Shown: positions 26,805 to 35,477 of the stretch, in pieces
Numbering within the stretch: the first letter of the stretch is position 1
Layout: every line of letters starts with the position of its first letter
DNA from: Streptomyces sp. CG1
GTDB lineage: Bacteria; Actinomycetota; Actinomycetes; Streptomycetales; Streptomycetaceae
NCBI RefSeq assembly: GCF_041080625.1
Contig: NZ_CP163518.1
Coordinates: 1,488,001 to 1,552,000, forward strand
Direction of reading: 5' to 3'
DNA length: 64,000 nt
Translations under genes and position numbers: made by a program
The notes under the pieces: model-generated
What the model was told of the DNA's origin: nothing
What the model saw: the letters and a program-made list of their open reading frames with translations, nothing else
Databases searched by the model: none

Positions 26805-27400
26805 GATCGCGAGGTCCACGTGCATCTCCCAGACGGAAATTTCAGCGGGCTCGTTCACACTGATCCGATGGCCGCCACTCGCAGTGAAGCGGACCGCGTC
26901 ACCCGCGGCCAGCGCGCCGGTACCTTCGAGTTCGACCGAGCCACGGGTGACGAACACGTGCACATAGGGAGCCTCGGGCAGCTCCACCGGCCGACCGGCC
27001 CGCGTGCATCGCCGCGTGACGGTTCCGGATGCGGATGGCGGCATCGCCGTCATGCCGAGTCATGCCCGAGGAGACCGTCACCAGGCCGCCCGGCAGCAGG
27101 TAGTCATGGATTTCCAGCTGTTCATAGCCGGGCGTCACGCCTGCCTCGTCGGGCACGCCCCACATCTGGATCAGGTGTACGGGGTTGGTGTGGCGCTCTC
27201 GGCCGAGGTGCCAGGAGCGCCGAAGCCGGCGCCCGGCCGGATGGTGTCCTCGTTGTGGACCAGCAGCAGGCCGTGGTGGGTGTTGCCCGGATCGTAGGGC
27301 CGACCGCCGACCCAGAACGAGTGCCTGTCGCGAAGCCACGTCGCGTTGGTCTCCGACCGGTCGTCGGACCGTCGGACATCGATGAGCGGAGCGGGTGTGG
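26805..27400 (-). pseudogene. pirin-family cupin, frameshifted with internal deletion
   Basis: Three frames carry parts of a pirin/YhhW-type bicupin: TWLRDRHSFWVGGRPYDPGN..GLLLVHNEDTI (right side), HTNPVHLIQMWGVPDEAGVTPGYEQLEI (middle) and PYVHVFVTRGSVELEGTGALAAGDAVRF..WEMHVDLAI (left end). The segment expected between the first two, with the metal-site histidines and the GDVQRM-like strand, is missing. At least two frameshifts plus a deletion make it non-functional. Confidence 0.8.
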
Positions 27401-27513
27401 TGCGCACGGGGGCGTTCTTCCGCGTCGAGGTGTGGTTCGCCGGAAACCGGCCCGGTCGCGCGGCACGGTGCGAGCGGGCCCGGACCACGGGCCGTGCGAG
27501 GGGGGGCCGGAGA

Positions 27514-27552
27514 AGGAAGGTCTGCGTCTGCCCGGCAGACGCAGACCTTCCT
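27514..27552. terminator. long perfect hairpin, terminator of the NTF2-like gene
   Basis: GGAAGGTCTGCGTCTG (27515-27530) pairs perfectly with 27536-27551, and one further C-G pair leaves a 3-base loop. It lies 20 bases beyond the stop of the minus-strand NTF2-like gene. It has no T-tract, as is common in streptomycete terminators, and could serve both strands. Confidence 0.8.
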
Positions 27553-27570
27553 CGCGATCGGCCGGGTCGG

Positions 27571-28038
27571 TCAGTTGGCTGCGGCGGATGACGCCGTGAC
27601 GGCGGAGGCGAAGTCCGGCTGCACACCCAGCTGGGCGAGCATGACGCTGAGGCCGACGTAGCAGTTGAACTCCTTGATCTTGCCGTCTTCGACGTACCAG
27701 AAGTCGGCAGTCGGGATGCTGAGCTTGGCGCCGGTCGGCTGGATGACCCCGGCGGGCGTTTCGAACGGCCCGGTGAAGGTGCCCTCGATCGTCAGCTCGA
27801 CGGCGACGGTGTTGCCCATGACGTGGAACCGGTGGAGCTCGCGGTGGACGTCGGGCGCGAACGTGCCCATGAAGACGACCAGGTCACCGAGGTGCTCACC
27901 CCGGTAACTTTCCGCCGCGACGACGTTGTTGAACACTCCGTCCTCGGTGAAAAGGTCCCTGAATCCCTGGACGTCCAGGACGCTGCCCTCGGCCGCGTGG
28001 TATGCCGCCCGGACCACAGCTTCTGCGTCGGTAGCCAT
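27571..28038 (-). CDS. NTF2/SnoaL-like protein controlled by adjacent TetR
   Basis: 155 residues of the SnoaL/NTF2-like superfamily: GFRDLFTEDGVFNNVVAAESYRGEH, then the strands NTVAVELTIEGTFTG and ADFWYVEDGKIKEFNCYVG. Possible roles are polyketide-cyclase-like, dehydratase or carrier. GGGGAG lies 7 bases before the ATG. A palindrome at 28061-28080 sits in its promoter region, and the gene is followed by a strong terminator, so it is a single-gene unit downstream of the same-strand TetR gene. Confidence 0.8.
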   Translation of the reverse strand: MATDAEAVVRAAYHAAEGSVLDVQGFRDLFTEDGVFNNVVAAESYRGEHLGDLVVFMGTFAPDVHRELHRFHVMGNTVAVELTIEGTFTGPFETPAGVIQPTGAKLSIPTADFWYVEDGKIKEFNCYVGLSVMLAQLGVQPDFASAVTASSAAAN

Positions 28039-28060
28039 CGCAGTTCTCCCCTACCCGAAG

Positions 28061-28080
28061 TTAATCAAATGCTTGATTAA
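28061..28080. promoter_or_regulatory. palindromic operator upstream of NTF2-like gene
   Basis: TTAATCAA and TTGATTAA are perfect 8-bp arms around ATGC. The element is A/T-rich and ends 23 bases from the gene start. It shares TCAA..TTGA cores with two further boxes near the TetR gene. Confidence 0.7.
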
Positions 28081-28107
28081 AAATATGAACGACAGCTCGA
28101 GACCTTG

Positions 28108-28123
28108 TCAAGCAATCGTTTGA
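28108..28123. promoter_or_regulatory. TetR-type box between TetR and NTF2-like genes
   Basis: TCAAGCAATCGTTTGA has the same TCAA-N8-TTGA layout as the box at 28797-28824. It lies between the TetR stop and the NTF2-like gene, in a position to control the latter. Confidence 0.6.
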
Positions 28124-28154
28124 GTTATTCGGTCTCCCGGCAACTTTGCCCTGG

Positions 28155-28793
28155 TCAGCGGCCTACTGCGGCGTACCCGCAGAACGCCCCGGCCACAACG
28201 GGGACCAGTTGCCGCTCGATCTGCTCGGCGGACACAGCGGCCAGCTCAGTACCGATGGGCGCCAGCGCGAGCCAGTTCAGCAGGCCCGCCGCGCACCGCG
28301 TACGGAAGATCAGTTCCTGCTCGTCGACTCCGGGAAGGTTCGCCGTCAGCACCCGGAGGGCATCCCGGCGAGTCTGGTCGAACTTCCCGGCCAGCCGCTC
28401 CCACCCCTCGGGCGGATCGATTCCGACGCGCGCCACGGTCCGCATCACAGCCAGCTCCTGTCCACCGGCCGCCAGCGCACGCACCATCGGCCGGGCAAAC
28501 GCTGACGCCAACTCCTGGAGCGTCGAAGTGGGGCCAAGGGAATCGAGTGCCCGGATCTGCGCGTCCAGATACCGTTCCAACGCATGCTCGATCGCCGAGT
28601 CGCACAACGCCTTCAGTGACCCGAAGTGGTAACTCACCGCGGCGACATTGGCTCCGGCGCGATCTGTGATCTCGCGGAGGGTCACACCCTCCTGACCTCG
28701 CTGTGCGAGCAGCTCCAGAGCGGCCGTCAGCAGGCCGTCCCGCGTGCGCTGACCAGCCTCTCGACGCAAATCCGTCTTCTCCGCCCGCACCAC
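28155..28793 (-). CDS. TetR-family transcriptional regulator
   Basis: 212 residues. The N-terminal TetR HTH is clear (GLLTAALELLAQRGQEGVTLREITDRAGANVAAVSYHFGS), followed by a helical ligand domain. The start is GTG at 28793 (or GTG at 28790), only 4 bases from a 12+12 bp perfect palindrome. No Shine-Dalgarno site is visible, so the mRNA may be leaderless. Likely represses itself and the NTF2-like gene. Confidence 0.9.
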   Translation of the reverse strand: MVRAEKTDLRREAGQRTRDGLLTAALELLAQRGQEGVTLREITDRAGANVAAVSYHFGSLKALCDSAIEHALERYLDAQIRALDSLGPTSTLQELASAFARPMVRALAAGGQELAVMRTVARVGIDPPEGWERLAGKFDQTRRDALRVLTANLPGVDEQELIFRTRCAAGLLNWLALAPIGTELAAVSAEQIERQLVPVVAGAFCGYAAVGR

Positions 28794-28796
28794 AGC

Positions 28797-28824
28797 ATGA
28801 ACTCAAGCAGTCGCTTGAGTTCAT
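28797..28824. promoter_or_regulatory. 12+12 bp perfect palindrome, TetR operator
   Basis: ATGAACTCAAGC (28797-28808) and its exact complement (28813-28824) flank AGTC. It abuts the TetR start codon and should cover its promoter, which fits tight autoregulation. Confidence 0.8.
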
Positions 28825-28874
28825 TGTCAAACAGCTGCTCAAGTGCACCGCCGACGCCCCTCCCCGATTCCCCA

Positions 28875-29324
28875 CTACGGCTGCTGGTCGCGGCCTGCGT
28901 CTCCGAGTTCCTTGAGCAGCAGGGTCAGGGTCGCGAGCCGCTCGGGTCCGAGCAGCTCCTCGATCCAGCGGCTTGTCTCCTGTGCCTGCTGGCGGCCCAG
29001 GGCCGCTCGTTCGCGCCCGGCAGGAGTCAAGGAGACCAGTTGCCGGCGGCGGTTGCCAGGATCCGTGCTCTTGGTGATCAGGCCGCGGGCCACGAGCCGG
29101 TCGAGAAGTGGGGTGAGCGTCGACCGGTCGACCGCGGCGAGGGCGCCCAGCGTCTTCTGGTCGAGGCTTCCGCGCTCGTCCAGGACGTGAAGCACCGCGA
29201 ACTGCGGGGGCGTGAGGTCGCCGCTGCGCAGCTGCCACGAGGCGTTCACTGCCTGCGAGGCGCGTCGCAGCTGGTGGGCCATGCCGTCTTCCAGCGTCCC
29301 GTCGTATCGCGCTCCGGTCGTCAT
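28875..29324 (-). CDS. MarR-family regulator of the UbiX-UbiD genes
   Basis: A 149-residue MarR protein: LTPPQFAVLHVLDERGSLDQKTLGALAAVDRSTLTPLLDRLVARGLI is the winged-helix core, with the wing STDPGNRRRQLVSLTPAGRE. It is divergent from ubiX; three CCGTRTACGG boxes lie in the shared 114-bp intergenic space. MarR proteins controlling aromatic-acid genes often respond to the acid or its CoA ester. Confidence 0.9.
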   Translation of the reverse strand: MTTGARYDGTLEDGMAHQLRRASQAVNASWQLRSGDLTPPQFAVLHVLDERGSLDQKTLGALAAVDRSTLTPLLDRLVARGLITKSTDPGNRRRQLVSLTPAGRERAALGRQQAQETSRWIEELLGPERLATLTLLLKELGDAGRDQQP

Positions 29325-29339
29325 AAGTACAGGCTACCT

Positions 29340-29427
29340 CCGTATACGGTCAGTCGGTACACGGACTGTTTGCAGTCGGAAGTTTCGGCGGGTACATTGT
29401 TCCGTGTACGGACTTACCGTGTACGGA
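29340..29427. promoter_or_regulatory. three CCGTRTACGG boxes, MarR operators
   Basis: CCGTATACGG at 29340-29349 is a perfect palindrome; TCCGTGTACGGA at 29401-29412 and ACCGTGTACGGA at 29416-29427 are near-perfect. The first lies next to the MarR start. The other two are 15 bp apart, close to the UbiX start, so one regulator could close both promoters. Confidence 0.75.
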
Positions 29428-29438
29428 AGGTGCATCCC

Positions 29439-30038
29439 GTGTCCCGACGTGTGATCTTGGGGATGACCGGAGCGACCGGCGCCGTCTTCGGTGTCGAACT
29501 GCTTCGCCGGCTGCGGGAGCAGCCGGATGTGGAGACTCATCTCGTCCTGTCCCAATGGGCCAGGGCGACCATCCATCTGGAGACCGACCTGTCGGTCCGC
29601 GAAGTCACCGACCTGGCCGACGTGACCTATACGTGGAACGACCAAGGGGCGGCAATCTCATCAGGTTCATTCCGCGTGGACGGAATGATTGTCGCGCCGT
29701 GCAGCATGAAGACCCTCGCCGGAATCCGAACCGGATATGCCGACGGTCTCATCCCCCGAGCTGCCGACGTCACGCTGAAGGAGCGCCGCCCCTTGGTGCT
29801 CGTACCGAGGGAGACCCCGCTCAGCGAGATCCATCTCGAGAACATGCTGGCGCTCTCGCGCATGGGAGCGAGGATCGTGCCGCCGATGCCGGCCTTCTAC
29901 AGCCGTCCGAAAACCATTGACGAGCTTGTTGAGCATGTCGTTGTCCGAGTACTGGACCAACTGGATATCCAGGTGCCATCGGCGCAGCGCTGGGACGGAA
30001 TGCCGCGCCCCTCCGAACTGAAAGGCGTAACCAACTGA
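29439..30038 (+). CDS. ubiX: UbiX-type flavin prenyltransferase
   Basis: A 199-residue UbiX/Pad1 family protein making prenylated FMN for the partner UbiD decarboxylase. Motifs: RRVILGMTGATGAVFGVELL (FMN phosphate site), VDGMIVAPCSMKTLAGIRTG (the PCSMKTLA signature) and RRPLVLVPRETPLSEIHLENML (dimethylallyl-phosphate site). The GTG start has GGAAGG upstream. The stop overlaps the UbiD ATG (ATGA), so enzyme and cofactor maker are translationally linked, as in vdcB-vdcC type non-oxidative decarboxylase clusters. Confidence 0.9.
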   Translation: MSRRVILGMTGATGAVFGVELLRRLREQPDVETHLVLSQWARATIHLETDLSVREVTDLADVTYTWNDQGAAISSGSFRVDGMIVAPCSMKTLAGIRTGYADGLIPRAADVTLKERRPLVLVPRETPLSEIHLENMLALSRMGARIVPPMPAFYSRPKTIDELVEHVVVRVLDQLDIQVPSAQRWDGMPRPSELKGVTN

Positions 30039-31540
30039 TGTCTGAAATCAATGACTTCCGGTCCTACATCTCCGAGCTCGAAGAGCTGGGGGACATTCAA
30101 CGGATCTCACGCGTGATCGATCCGAACCTGGAAGCGTCAGCCATCACCCGTCGGTCCACCGAGAACGGCAGGCCCGCCCCGTTCTTCGAGCACCTCAGCG
30201 GAGTCGACGAGGGGTTCCGCATGATCGGCGCCCCGGGTGCCCTGTCGAGCATTCCCGGGCATCCGCTGGCGCGGGTCTCCCTCTCTCTCGGTCTGCCGTA
30301 CACGACGACCGCAGCCGAACTGGTCGAACACCTCAGGGAAGCAGGCACCAAGGAACTGCTCCCACCTCGGCGGGTGGCAGCCGACTCGGCGCCCTGCAAG
30401 CAGAACATCCTGACGGGTGACGAAGCCCGTCTCGACCGGTTCCCCATTCCACGCGTGCACCAGGACGACGGCGGTCCCTACGTCAACACCTGGGGCGTGA
30501 TCATCGCCAGGACGCCGGACGGCCGATGGACGAACTGGTCCATCTCCCGGATCATGAAGATCGACGACCGGCACATGACCGGACTGGTGCTTCCGAGCCA
30601 GCACCTCGGCATGATCTGGCGCGAGTGGGAGGCCATCGGCGAGCCGATGCCGTACGCCCTCGTGCAGGGAGGCGACCCCGGCATTGCCGTGGTCGGCGGA
30701 ATGACCGTCCCGACCGAGGTAGACGAGGGCGCATACCTCGGAGCGGTGCTGGGCAAGCCGGTCGACGTCGTGAAGTGCGAGACGAACGATCTGGAAGTGC
30801 CCGCCTCCGCCGAGGTCGTCATCGAGGGACACCTGTCCGCGACCCGCGACGCCGTGGAGGGTCCGTTCGCGGAGTTCCACGGCTGGGCACTGCCCGAGAC
30901 GTCGCCGCAGCCGCTTTTCAGCATCGAGGCGATCACCTACCGGGACGAGCCGATCTGGCCGCTGGCCGCCGCCGGACGGCCCGTCGACGACTCACACGTC
31001 GCACCGGCTGCCGGCATCTCCGCAGAGGTCGTCGCGGTCCTGCGGAAGGCGGGACTGCCGATCACGACGGCCTGGCTCCCGCTCGGTGCCGCCTGCTTCT
31101 GGACGGTGATCACCGTCCCGCAGAACTGGCGCGACTCGCTACCGGGTATGGACACCGCACGCTTCGTGCACCGCATCGGCGAGGTGCTGAACGGCACCCG
31201 GGTCGGCCGGCTCTCCCCGGTCGTCTACGTCCTCGACGACGACGTGGATCCGTCGAACGACTCGGATCTGCTGTGGGCACTGGCCACCAGGGTGCACCCG
31301 TCCCTCCGCCAGGAGCAGTGGCACGGCCCGATCATGCCGTGGTACCCGTGCTTCACCGAGGAGGAACTGCACAACGGCTGGGGAGCCGTCGTCGTGCACG
31401 ACGCCCTGCTCCCGGCGGTGGGAAGCGGACGCGTACCGCCCGCCACCTTCGACGGCGTCTTCCCGGCAGATGTGCGCGCCAAGGTCCTCGCCGCCGAATC
31501 CGAGTCGGCAGGCGACACCGGCTCTGCCGCATCGCGCTGA
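30038..31540 (+). CDS. UbiD-family prFMN-dependent decarboxylase
   Basis: A 500-residue UbiD family protein acting reversibly on an aromatic or alpha,beta-unsaturated acid. The N-terminal FRSYISELEELGDIQRISRVIDPNLE, the central GGPYVNTWGVIIARTPDGRWTNWSISR with the prFMN/Mn-binding segment, and the EGPFAEFHGW acidic active-site block match the family. It is directly coupled to ubiX. The MarR control and lack of ubiquinone genes favour degradation or detoxification of an aromatic acid such as a hydroxybenzoate (inference). Confidence 0.9.
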   Translation: MSEINDFRSYISELEELGDIQRISRVIDPNLEASAITRRSTENGRPAPFFEHLSGVDEGFRMIGAPGALSSIPGHPLARVSLSLGLPYTTTAAELVEHLREAGTKELLPPRRVAADSAPCKQNILTGDEARLDRFPIPRVHQDDGGPYVNTWGVIIARTPDGRWTNWSISRIMKIDDRHMTGLVLPSQHLGMIWREWEAIGEPMPYALVQGGDPGIAVVGGMTVPTEVDEGAYLGAVLGKPVDVVKCETNDLEVPASAEVVIEGHLSATRDAVEGPFAEFHGWALPETSPQPLFSIEAITYRDEPIWPLAAAGRPVDDSHVAPAAGISAEVVAVLRKAGLPITTAWLPLGAACFWTVITVPQNWRDSLPGMDTARFVHRIGEVLNGTRVGRLSPVVYVLDDDVDPSNDSDLLWALATRVHPSLRQEQWHGPIMPWYPCFTEEELHNGWGAVVVHDALLPAVGSGRVPPATFDGVFPADVRAKVLAAESESAGDTGSAASR

Positions 31541-31849
31541 CGCCTGGGTGCCGCGGATCGCGGGAGGTACCCACCAGGTGGCCGTCTCACGACCGGCATG
31601 CTCGGCCGCCGGCCCCGAGGGACCCTCCCGCTCGGGGCCGGTTGGCTGCCACCGCCCGGGTGAATGAGTCATCACGACAAGCCGCCGGCCGAGTGACCCA
31701 TGGGATTTGGCGCTCACCTGGCGAGGTACCGATCAGCGTGCGTGTCGGACCGACGCGGACAGCGGTCCTCAACGACGGCCTCGAGACCTCCATCCGTCAG
31801 GCACGAGAAGGTGCGGTCGCCAGCCCGATGCGTCAAGAAGGGGACAGAC
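31541..31849. other. intergenic between UbiD and second UbiX-like gene
   Basis: No protein recognised. An imperfect inverted repeat just past the UbiD stop (CTGGGTGCC and GGTACCCACCAG, about 31546-31583) may form a weak terminator. The remainder should hold the promoter or leader of the next gene. Confidence 0.4.
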
Positions 31850-32482
31850 GTGACCCAGCAGAATGTGACAGTTGGTGTCACGGGGGCAGGCGGCACCGGA
31901 GTGGCCAAAGCCTTGCTCGCCTCACTTCAGAGAGACGACCGGGTCGGCCACGTCAACCTTCTGGTGTCGGCCAACGGGCGCAAGCTGGTGGCTTTCGAAT
32001 TCCAGACCGGCGAAGATCCGGACTCGGTGGTCCAGGCCCTGGAGGCCACGTCGACGAAAGTCCGCTTCCTCGATCCGGCCGACATGTCAGGACCGGTGAC
32101 CAGCGGCAGCTACCCCACCGACGCCATGATCATCCTGCCGTGTGCCGCCGGCGTACTCGGACGCATCGCTCACGGCCAGACCGAGAGCCTCATCGAGCGA
32201 GCCGCGGACGTGATGCTGAAGCAACGGCGCAAACTCGTCCTCTGTCTCCGGGAAGCACCGCTGAACCTCATCCACCTGCGCAACATGGTCGCCGTCACGG
32301 AGGCGGGAGCCACCGTGTACCCGATGATCCCGACGTACTACAACGTGCCGGAGACACTCGCGCAACTGCGGGACGAGTTCGTCGAACGCGTCCTGCAGTT
32401 CCTGGGCCTGCCCGGCACCGATCGCTACCAGTGGGACGGCACCGACACCACAGCGCGACGCGAGCACACTCAGGCGCGGTAG
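31850..32482 (+). CDS. divergent UbiX-like flavoprotein
   Basis: A 210-residue protein of the flavoprotein/UbiX superfamily: VTVGVTGAGGTGVAKALL at the N-terminus, ILPCAAGVLGRIAHGQTESLIERAADVMLK in the middle and RRKLVLCLREAPLNLIHLRNMVAVTEAGATVYP toward the end. Compared with the ubiX at 29439, the GATGA loop is GAGGTG and the PCSMKTLA signature is PCAAGVLG. It may make a variant flavin, serve as chaperone, or have a distinct flavoprotein role. The GTG start has AAGGGG upstream. Confidence 0.8.
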   Translation: MTQQNVTVGVTGAGGTGVAKALLASLQRDDRVGHVNLLVSANGRKLVAFEFQTGEDPDSVVQALEATSTKVRFLDPADMSGPVTSGSYPTDAMIILPCAAGVLGRIAHGQTESLIERAADVMLKQRRKLVLCLREAPLNLIHLRNMVAVTEAGATVYPMIPTYYNVPETLAQLRDEFVERVLQFLGLPGTDRYQWDGTDTTARREHTQAR

Positions 32483-32524
32483 CGGACCGTGGCCGGCAGC
32501 TTCGGGCGCGTTTGTCTCCCGTTG

Positions 32525-33112
32525 CTACTCGCCGGCGGTCCTGGGTTCGCTGATACGGCGGGCGGCCTCAACAACCGCCGCGCGGTGCAGGGCCAGCCGC
32601 TGTGCCGACCAGGACTGGCCGGCCTCCTTGGGGTCGACGCCCTCGGCGGCCCAGAACCACGCCTGGGCGGCGGCGAGAACCATGGTCAGGAGATCGGCAG
32701 GCTCCATCTCCCGGGCGAGGTCACCACGCCGCTGCGCGTCGGCCACTTCGGCCGTTTTGTGACCGAAGGCCTCGGCCTCGGGTCCGGTGGCGGTGGGGCG
32801 CTCCAGCAGTTTCCATAGTCGCAGGCGCATCAGATCCGGCCGGGCGACGAGGTGGTCGAAGATGGCGCCGGCGTATCCGGGCAGGTCCTCGACGTCGAAC
32901 GGCACAGACTCGGCACCCGCGGTCAGCGCACGCCGCAAGACCTCGTCGAACAGCTGCTCCTTGTTACCGAAATAGACGTAGATCAGCCGCTTGTTCACCC
33001 CCGCGGTCTCGGCGATGCGGTCCACTCGGGCACCGGCGATGCCGTACGCGGCGAATTCGGTGAAGGCGGCGTCGAGCAGCCGGGCCTTTGTGGCGCTGGA
33101 GTCCCGTGACAT
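32525..33112 (-). CDS. TetR-family transcriptional regulator
   Basis: 195 residues. The HTH is at the N-terminus ([44 protein letters not shown]), with a C-terminal TetR_C-type domain. I chose the ATG at 33112 (MSRDSSATK); a GTG three codons upstream is also possible. It is divergent from an aldo/keto reductase with palindromes in between, so it probably represses that gene and itself. Confidence 0.9.
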   Translation of the reverse strand: MSRDSSATKARLLDAAFTEFAAYGIAGARVDRIAETAGVNKRLIYVYFGNKEQLFDEVLRRALTAGAESVPFDVEDLPGYAGAIFDHLVARPDLMRLRLWKLLERPTATGPEAEAFGHKTAEVADAQRRGDLAREMEPADLLTMVLAAAQAWFWAAEGVDPKEAGQSWSAQRLALHRAAVVEAARRISEPRTAGE

Positions 33113-33130
33113 GCCCGCCACACTAGCAAG

Positions 33131-33195
33131 TAACTATCTAGTTATTGACACGCGCGGGCCGCAGGTCTACGGTCGTGTATCTATCCAGTTAGTTA
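33131..33195. promoter_or_regulatory. two TetR-type boxes in divergent promoter
   Basis: TAACTA-TC-TAGTTA (33131-33144) is a perfect 6+6 dyad. A second, looser box TATCTA-N6-TAGTTA lies at 33178-33195. Both are A/T-rich and lie between the TetR start and the aldo/keto reductase start. Confidence 0.65.
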
Positions 33196-33221
33196 CCTCT
33201 GTCGACAGAACGGGAACCCTC

Positions 33222-34205
<984 letters not shown>

Positions 34206-34503
34206 CAGCCAACGGGCCCGTCACAAGATTCATTGCGAGGCCACGCCCCCCTGGCCCCCGACACACAGCACCAGGCCCCCACGTCTTGAGCGGCTCCCGT
34301 GCCACCAGCCGGCCATACGGTCCCGGATCAACGTGGACTCCTGTTGGCCGTTCGCCGTCTTCCCGGTGCCCCGGCCAGACCCCGTACCGGCGGTCCGGCC
34401 TCGCCTTTCGACCAACCCCCATTGCCGGGGCCGCCGAACGCAATCGGCAACCAGGCCGCACACGGTGAGGCCCTCGGTGTTCTCAGATCAGGAGACTCAA
34501 CTC

Positions 34504-35460
34504 ATGTCCGTGCCTCAGACACCCCACACGTTCGGGGCAAGCACAACCGCCGCCGACGTGATCGACGGCGTCGACCTTCACGGCCGCCGGGCCGTGGTGA
34601 CCGGAGCCAGTTCCGGAATCGGCGTGGAGACAGCTCGGGCGCTCGCAGCGGCAGGCGCCGACGTCACCTTGGCAGTGCGTGACACTGACGCGGGAGCCCG
34701 CGTGGTGGCACGCCTGGAGGCCGAACTGCCCCCGAACTCCGGGAAGTTGACCGTGGGGCGACTCGACCTGGCCGACCGCTCGACGGTCGCGGCGTTCGTG
34801 TCCGCCTGGACGGGACCGCTGCACATCCTGGTGGGCAATGCCGGAGTGATGGCCCTGCCGGAACTCACCCACACCCCTGACGGCAGGGAAACCCAGTTCG
34901 CCGTCAACCACCTGGGGCACTTCGCCCTCGCCGTCGGCCTCCGCCCGGCTCTCGTGGCAGCGGGCGGCGCTCGGATCGTCTCGGTGAGTTCCATCGGCCA
35001 CCTCTTCTCACCGGTGGTCTTCGACGACCTGGACTACCGCTTCCGCCCCTACGACCCCTGGACCTCCTACGGTCAGTCGAAGACCGCCAACATCCTGTTC
35101 GCCGTCGGCGCCGCGGAACGATGGGCCGACGACGGCATCACCGCCAACGCGCTGATGCCGGGCAACGTCGGCGACACCTCCCTGGCCCGGCACATGGATA
35201 TGCAGCAGGTGGCAGACTTCATCGCCTCGGGCGCCATCGCGCTGCCGCCGCAGAAGACGGTGGAGCAGGGCGCCGCGACTTCGGTGCTGCTGGCCGCCTC
35301 GCCTAGGGTGGAGGGCATCACCGGCCGCTATTTCGAGGACTGTGCCGAGGCCGAGCCAGTCGCCGAGCGGGCCGGTGCGGTCGCCGGTGTCGCGCCCTAC
35401 GCCCTGGACCGGGAGAACGCGGCCCGGTTGTGGGCCGTGTCCGAGGATCTCGCCCGCTAG
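34504..35460 (+). CDS. SDR-family oxidoreductase (retinol-dehydrogenase-like)
   Basis: A 318-residue classical SDR of the extended retinol dehydrogenase/protochlorophyllide reductase-like group: AVVTGASSGIGVETARALAAAG, the NAG motif (LVGNAGVMALPE), Ser in IVSVSSIGH and YGQSKTAN for the catalytic Tyr/Lys. AGGAGA precedes the ATG at 34504. The 298 bases upstream hold no gene. It lies 17 bases before the LtrA-like gene in the same direction. Confidence 0.88.
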   Translation: MSVPQTPHTFGASTTAADVIDGVDLHGRRAVVTGASSGIGVETARALAAAGADVTLAVRDTDAGARVVARLEAELPPNSGKLTVGRLDLADRSTVAAFVSAWTGPLHILVGNAGVMALPELTHTPDGRETQFAVNHLGHFALAVGLRPALVAAGGARIVSVSSIGHLFSPVVFDDLDYRFRPYDPWTSYGQSKTANILFAVGAAERWADDGITANALMPGNVGDTSLARHMDMQQVADFIASGAIALPPQKTVEQGAATSVLLAASPRVEGITGRYFEDCAEAEPVAERAGAVAGVAPYALDRENAARLWAVSEDLAR

Positions 35461-35477
35461 CGACCTACGCTGCCGGC

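Noticed and set aside
30526..32553. 675-codon plus-strand frame overlapping UbiD and the second UbiX-like gene
   Set aside because: Out-of-frame shadow rich in Arg and Pro; the two real genes in other frames show clear family motifs.
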